Positions 60,095-64,000 of a stretch of DNA of 64,000 nucleotides are shown here, one piece after another; position 1 is the first letter of the stretch; every line of letters begins with the position of its first letter. The notes below the pieces were generated by a model. The model was given only the letters and a program-made list of their open reading frames with translations, was not told where the DNA came from and did no database searches. The translations under genes and the position numbers were made by a program. Source of the stretch: Alphaproteobacteria bacterium (GTDB taxonomy: Bacteria > Pseudomonadota > Alphaproteobacteria > UBA6615); assembly GCA_011087645.1 (NCBI GenBank), contig JAALLF010000007.1, positions 62,001-126,000 on the forward strand, given 5' to 3'.

Positions 60095-62644
60095 ATGACA
60101 GTCGATCCCGCACAGACTGATCGGGCGGGGCAAGAGACCTGGCAGGCCCAAGCAGCGCGATTTGCCCTGCTGTTCGATATCGTATTGCTGATCGCGAGTT
60201 CGAAGAGTCTCGACGATCTGCTGGCGCAATCGGTCAATAAGATCAAATGGGTCTTCGACTTCGACCGTTGCACATTGGCGCTGCGCGATGGCGAGGATGA
60301 CACCTATCATCTCGAGACCTTGCTGGACACGCGCCGCGGCGGCGAAAAAGTGAAATTGCAGACAGTGCCGCTGGCCGACGGTCTTCCCGGCGAAGTTATG
60401 CGTACTGGTCAATTGCGGTTTTTCAACGACCTGGCAAATTCGATGGGCGAGATATCGAATATTGTCGACCCTGCTCTCGCCAGTGGAGAGCTCGGTTCGT
60501 TACTCGCGGTCCCGTTGGAGGCCTACGGCCGGGTGCTCGGCGCATTGTCGTTCAGCGCCACGCGAGCCGAATGTTTCAGCGACGAGGATGTGAAGGTCGC
60601 CGTTCAGTTCGCCACCCATCTAGGTTTGGCCATAGACCGGTGGCAGGCAACCGACGCCCTGCAAGTGGCACATGCCGAGGCGGAAGGCGCCCGCACGCAA
60701 CTCTTCGAAGCCATCGAGTCAATCAGCGACGGTTTCGCGCTGTTCGATGCCGAGGATCGGTTGGTCATGTCCAACAGCGTGTACAAGGAATACTTTTCTG
60801 GAATTAGTGACAAGGTAACTCCGGGTACAGATTGGAAGGACTTTTTCCGCACCGGGATCGAGCGCGGTGTATTTGAGGTCGACGCCGATGACGCCGAAGC
60901 TGAGTTCGAACGAACCAGCGCCATCCGGAGCGAGGAGCGCACTATATTGCGCGAGTTCAGCGACGGCCGGTGGTTGCAGATAACCCATCACCGCACGGTC
61001 GATGGCGGACTGGTGGCGATCTATTCCGACATAACCGAGCTTAAACAACGCGAGGTTCAGCTCGGAGAACTGGTCGATAATTTGGCGCAGGCGCGCGATC
61101 AGGCGATGGAAGCGACGCGGACCAAGAGCCAGTTCCTGGCGAATATGAGCCACGAACTGCGCACGCCGTTGAATGCCGTGATCGGCATCGCGGAAATGCT
61201 GCGTGAAGATGCCGAAGACGATGGTTTGACCGATTTCGTCGAACCCCTCGATCGTATCGACGGCGCCGGCAAACACCTTCTGAACCTGATCAATGAAATT
61301 CTCGATCTGTCCAAAATCGAGGCGGGCAAGATCGAAATGCTATCCGAGGACTTCGACGTGGGCACCATGCTCGACGAAGTCTCGACCATGGTCCAGCCAC
61401 TTGCCCAAAAGAACGACAACGCGCTTACGCTCGATTGCCCCGACGATGTCGGACAAATGCACGCCGATTCAACCCGGGTGCGCCAGATTATTTTCAACCT
61501 GCTGTCAAATGCCTGCAAGTTTACTGAAGAGGGCACCGTAACCCTAACCGTGCGGAGTGCAGCGATCGACGGGGTTGATTGCCTGTCGTTTGCCGTCGCC
61601 GACACGGGCATTGGCATATCGGAAGCGCAGATGGCTCGGCTGTTCCAGGAATTCAGCCAGGCCGACGCATCGACCACGCGCAAATACGGCGGAACCGGGC
61701 TCGGCCTCACCATCAGTCAACGTCTGTGCAAATTGATGGGGGGCGATATCTCGGTCGAAAGCGAGCCGGACGTGGGCACCACGTTCACGGCGACCTTGCC
61801 GATTAACGTCGCCGACATTCGCGAAGAGGGCGAGCAAACCCTTGACGTCGGGACGCCCGTATCGAGAGGCACCGGAGGGCGGGGCAATCTTGTGCTGGTC
61901 ATCGACGACGATGTAACGGTTCGCAGCCTGATGGAACGCCATCTCTCGAAAGACGGCGTCGAAGTGAGGACGGCGAAGGATGGCGCAGAGGGACTGAAAC
62001 TAGCGCGTGAGCTGAACCCGGCAGTGATCACGCTCGATGTTCTCATGCCGGGCGCCGACGGTTGGGAGGTTCTGCGAGAGCTAAAGGCCGATAGTGTGCT
62101 TGCTGAAATACCGGTCGTGATGTGCACCATCCTCGACGACAAAAACAAGGGCTACGCGCTCGGCGCGGCTGATTACATGAATAAGCCGGTGAACCGGGAT
62201 AATTTGCGTAGTGTTCTGGGCCGTTACCTCAGCAGCACTGCCGGTGCGCGGGTTCTCGTCGTCGAGGATGACGAGACAACCCGCACAATGCTCCGCCGGC
62301 TTCTCGTCGGTGAAGGATGCCTGGTCAGCGAGGCGGCGAACGGACGCTTGGCGCTCGATCGATTGGAGGACGGCAAACCCAATCTTATCCTGCTCGATCT
62401 CATGATGCCCGAAATGGATGGGTTCGAATTTTTGTCAGAAATGCGCAAAATAGAAACTTACGCTGATATACCTGTTGTGGTGATCACGGCCGCGGATTTA
62501 TCCGAGCAGGACCGCGCGCGCCTGAATGGCGGCGTCGAGCAAATATTGCGCAAATCGGCGTTCGACCGCGACGATTTGCTCGATGAAGTGCGCCGCGAGG
62601 TATCGCGCATTCTGGGGCAGCCAAGAGATGTGGAGAGCCGTTAA
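60095..62644 (+). CDS. Hybrid histidine kinase: GAF, PAS, HisKA, HATPase, two receiver domains
   Basis: The 849-residue protein has a GAF domain (about residues 15-190), a PAS domain (about 205-320, ending VAIYSDITELKQRE), a HisKA region with FLANMSHELRTPLNAVIGIA and phospho-His353, an ATPase domain with NLLSNACKFTEEG and GTGLGLTISQRLC, and two receivers with phospho-acceptors Asp648 (TLDVLMPGADGWEV) and Asp768 (ILLDLMMPEMDGFE). There are no membrane helices, so it senses a cytoplasmic signal through GAF or PAS. It is followed directly by a CheY-like regulator. A CMD protein precedes it, so a redox input is plausible. Confidence 0.92.
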   Translation: MTVDPAQTDRAGQETWQAQAARFALLFDIVLLIASSKSLDDLLAQSVNKIKWVFDFDRCTLALRDGEDDTYHLETLLDTRRGGEKVKLQTVPLADGLPGEVMRTGQLRFFNDLANSMGEISNIVDPALASGELGSLLAVPLEAYGRVLGALSFSATRAECFSDEDVKVAVQFATHLGLAIDRWQATDALQVAHAEAEGARTQLFEAIESISDGFALFDAEDRLVMSNSVYKEYFSGISDKVTPGTDWKDFFRTGIERGVFEVDADDAEAEFERTSAIRSEERTILREFSDGRWLQITHHRTVDGGLVAIYSDITELKQREVQLGELVDNLAQARDQAMEATRTKSQFLANMSHELRTPLNAVIGIAEMLREDAEDDGLTDFVEPLDRIDGAGKHLLNLINEILDLSKIEAGKIEMLSEDFDVGTMLDEVSTMVQPLAQKNDNALTLDCPDDVGQMHADSTRVRQIIFNLLSNACKFTEEGTVTLTVRSAAIDGVDCLSFAVADTGIGISEAQMARLFQEFSQADASTTRKYGGTGLGLTISQRLCKLMGGDISVESEPDVGTTFTATLPINVADIREEGEQTLDVGTPVSRGTGGRGNLVLVIDDDVTVRSLMERHLSKDGVEVRTAKDGAEGLKLARELNPAVITLDVLMPGADGWEVLRELKADSVLAEIPVVMCTILDDKNKGYALGAADYMNKPVNRDNLRSVLGRYLSSTAGARVLVVEDDETTRTMLRRLLVGEGCLVSEAANGRLALDRLEDGKPNLILLDLMMPEMDGFEFLSEMRKIETYADIPVVVITAADLSEQDRARLNGGVEQILRKSAFDRDDLLDEVRREVSRILGQPRDVESR

Positions 62645-63022
62645 ATGACCAAGATTCTCTATGTCGAGGACAATGACGATAATGTCTTCATGCTGACCCA
62701 TCGGCTTAAGAAACATGGGTACGAAGTCGTTGTCGCCGGCGACGGTGAGCAAGGTGTGGCTCTCGCGAACGAAGAACAGCCGGCATTGATCCTGATGGAT
62801 TTGAGTCTGCCCGTTCTCGATGGTTGGCAGGCAACGCGCAAACTCAAATCTGAGTCCGCGACCCAAAGCATTCCAGTGATCGCACTTTCGGCGCATGCGA
62901 TGCCGGGCGACGCCGAAAAGGCGCTCGCCGCCGGTTGCGACGACTACGATACCAAACCGGTCGACATAAAGCGTCTGCTGACGAAGATATCCGCCCTGCT
63001 GCCGACGGAAGCCGGTGAATGA
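62645..63022 (+). CDS. CheY-like single-domain response regulator
   Basis: The 125-residue protein is a bare receiver domain with LYVEDNDDN, phospho-acceptor Asp52 in LILMDLSLPVLDGW, the conserved threonine/serine position in VIALSAHAMPGD and Lys104 in YDTKPVD. There is no output domain, so it relays or diverts phosphate. ATG 62645 directly follows the hybrid kinase stop, and its own stop overlaps the next gene by ATGA. It is a likely phosphotransfer partner of the kinase and of the receiver-cyclase. Confidence 0.92.
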   Translation: MTKILYVEDNDDNVFMLTHRLKKHGYEVVVAGDGEQGVALANEEQPALILMDLSLPVLDGWQATRKLKSESATQSIPVIALSAHAMPGDAEKALAAGCDDYDTKPVDIKRLLTKISALLPTEAGE

Positions 63023-64000
63023 GCAGTGACGGTCCAGCATTGCTAGTCGTCGACGATAACGATGATAATCGTTACACGCTGACGCGACGCTTACGCCGAC
63101 AGGGCTACGAAAACCTCACCGAGGTGGAAAATGGCCGCGACGCCCTTGCCGCGCTGGAGGCGGACAAGTTCGATCTGGTTTTGCTCGACGTCATGATGCC
63201 CGAAATGAACGGCTATGAAACGCTTGAGCATATCAAGTCCGACATGGCCACCCGTGACATTCCGGTGATTATGATTTCCGCGCTGGACGAGCTTGAAAGC
63301 GTGGTGCGCTGTATCGAGTTGGGGGCGGAAGATTATCTGTCCAAGCCGTTCAATGCGACGCTGTTGAAGGCGCGGGTAAGTGCGAGCTTGGAGAAAAAAC
63401 GCCTGCGCGATCAGGAAGCCGGGTATCTTGATCAACTCGAAACCGAACAAGAACGATCCGACAAATTACTCCATGCAATTCTGCCACCGGGCGCGGTTCA
63501 GGAGTTGAAAGCATCCGGTACCATCGAGCCACGCCGCTATGAGGAAGTCGCCGTACTGTTTTGCGACATCGTCGGGTTTACCGCCTATTGCGACCGCACG
63601 CCGCCCGAAACCGTCGTCGGGCAACTTCAGGAATTGGTTCAGGTATTCGAGGAAATCGCGTTTTCCCACGATCTGGAAAAAATTAAAACGATCGGAGACG
63701 CGTTTCTGGCAACCGGCGGCCTATTGCAGAAGGTCGAAAACCCCGTACTCGCAAGTGTGAAGTGCGGGTTGGAAATGGCGACCGCATCGGAAGCTCTCGA
63801 AGCCGGTTGGAAGGTGCGCGTGGGCATTCATTTCGGCCCGATCGTTGCCGGTATCGTCGGCCAAAGACAATTCATGTTCGACTTGTGGGGCGATACGGTA
63901 AATGTCGCGGCGCGGATCGCCGGCGAGGCCGACCCTGGCACGGTATTTCTGAGCAATGAGGCTTGGTTGCAGGTTCGCCGCATGGCCCAAGGGCGAACCC
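63019..64000 (+). CDS. Receiver-domain class III adenylate cyclase (partial, C-terminus off the window)
   Basis: The visible 327 residues hold a receiver domain (phospho-acceptor Asp57 in LVLLDVMMPEMNGYE), a coiled-coil linker (about 125-160), and a class III cyclase domain: VLFCDIVGFTAYCDRTPPET with the first metal aspartate, KIKTIGDAFLATGG with the second aspartate and the lysine that favours ATP, and DLWGDTVNVAARIAGEADPG. It makes cAMP (or cGMP) when phosphorylated. ATG 63019 overlaps the CheY-like gene stop (ATGA). It is the output of the operon with the CMD protein and hybrid kinase. Confidence 0.88.
   Translation, partial: MSSDGPALLVVDDNDDNRYTLTRRLRRQGYENLTEVENGRDALAALEADKFDLVLLDVMMPEMNGYETLEHIKSDMATRDIPVIMISALDELESVVRCIELGAEDYLSKPFNATLLKARVSASLEKKRLRDQEAGYLDQLETEQERSDKLLHAILPPGAVQELKASGTIEPRRYEEVAVLFCDIVGFTAYCDRTPPETVVGQLQELVQVFEEIAFSHDLEKIKTIGDAFLATGGLLQKVENPVLASVKCGLEMATASEALEAGWKVRVGIHFGPIVAGIVGQRQFMFDLWGDTVNVAARIAGEADPGTVFLSNEAWLQVRRMAQGRT

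Overview
This window comes from a high-GC alphaproteobacterium, probably a free-living member of the Rhodospirillales or a relative. The basis is the GC-rich codon use, the protein families (GMC oxidoreductases, Gfo/Idh/MocA oxidoreductases, an orphan TRAP binding protein, many carboxymuconolactone decarboxylase (CMD) proteins), and the palindromic intergenic repeats typical of such genomes. I see no rRNA, tRNA, CRISPR array, phage or plasmid gene. Both ends cut a gene: a thiamine-pyrophosphate (TPP) enzyme on the left and a receiver-adenylate cyclase on the right.

Layout. 1-19.2 kb is mostly catabolic: a TPP enzyme, a TRAP binding protein, two Gfo/Idh oxidoreductases, a GMC oxidoreductase, hydrolases, an FMN alpha-hydroxyacid oxidase, an amidohydrolase, a heterodimeric ABC exporter pair, a 2OG-Fe(II) oxygenase and an SDR. 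19.2-26.6 kb is a minus-strand run of eleven small envelope genes: ExbB/MotA-like, ExbD/TolR-like, a TonB-shaped protein, a lytic transglycosylase, a peptidoglycan-binding protein, lipoproteins and coiled-coil periplasmic proteins. It is divergent from a PepSY / OmpR-type regulator / histidine kinase operon at 26.75-29.2 kb. I read this as one uncharacterised ion-driven cell-envelope system with its own regulators. 29.4-46.7 kb returns to metabolism (threonine-synthase-like enzyme, CoA transferase, CitE-like lyase, tandem OsmC protein, PDC-hydrolase-like enzyme) plus a DUF4168/coiled-coil/Sel1 fusion and a beta-helix orphan.

46.7-57.1 kb holds the most striking signal. Two genes are interrupted by an in-frame TGA exactly at a catalytic redox cysteine: a DsbA/FrnE-like protein (U-P-W-C) and an AhpD-like CMD protein (C-S-Y-U). 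Each TGA is followed, at the same distance, by a 7-8 bp hairpin with a G in the first two loop positions, as expected of a bacterial SECIS element. I annotate both as selenoproteins. The CMD selenoprotein sits between a thioredoxin and a paralog in which both redox residues are replaced.

57.3-64 kb has a sugar-acid dehydratase and then a signalling operon: CMD protein, hybrid histidine kinase, CheY-like regulator, receiver-adenylate cyclase.

Three families of intergenic palindromic repeats are scattered through the window. Family A carries CCTCATCCTGAGG / CTTCGAGACG arms, family B carries CCCTCTCCC / GGGAGAGGG arms, and family C is about 170 bp with 34-bp inverted ends. At 10.5-11.1 kb they are nested: a C element contains an A element, which contains a 220-bp element with 32-bp inverted ends and a 5-bp target duplication. 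No LysR, TetR, GntR or other classical catabolic regulator is present.
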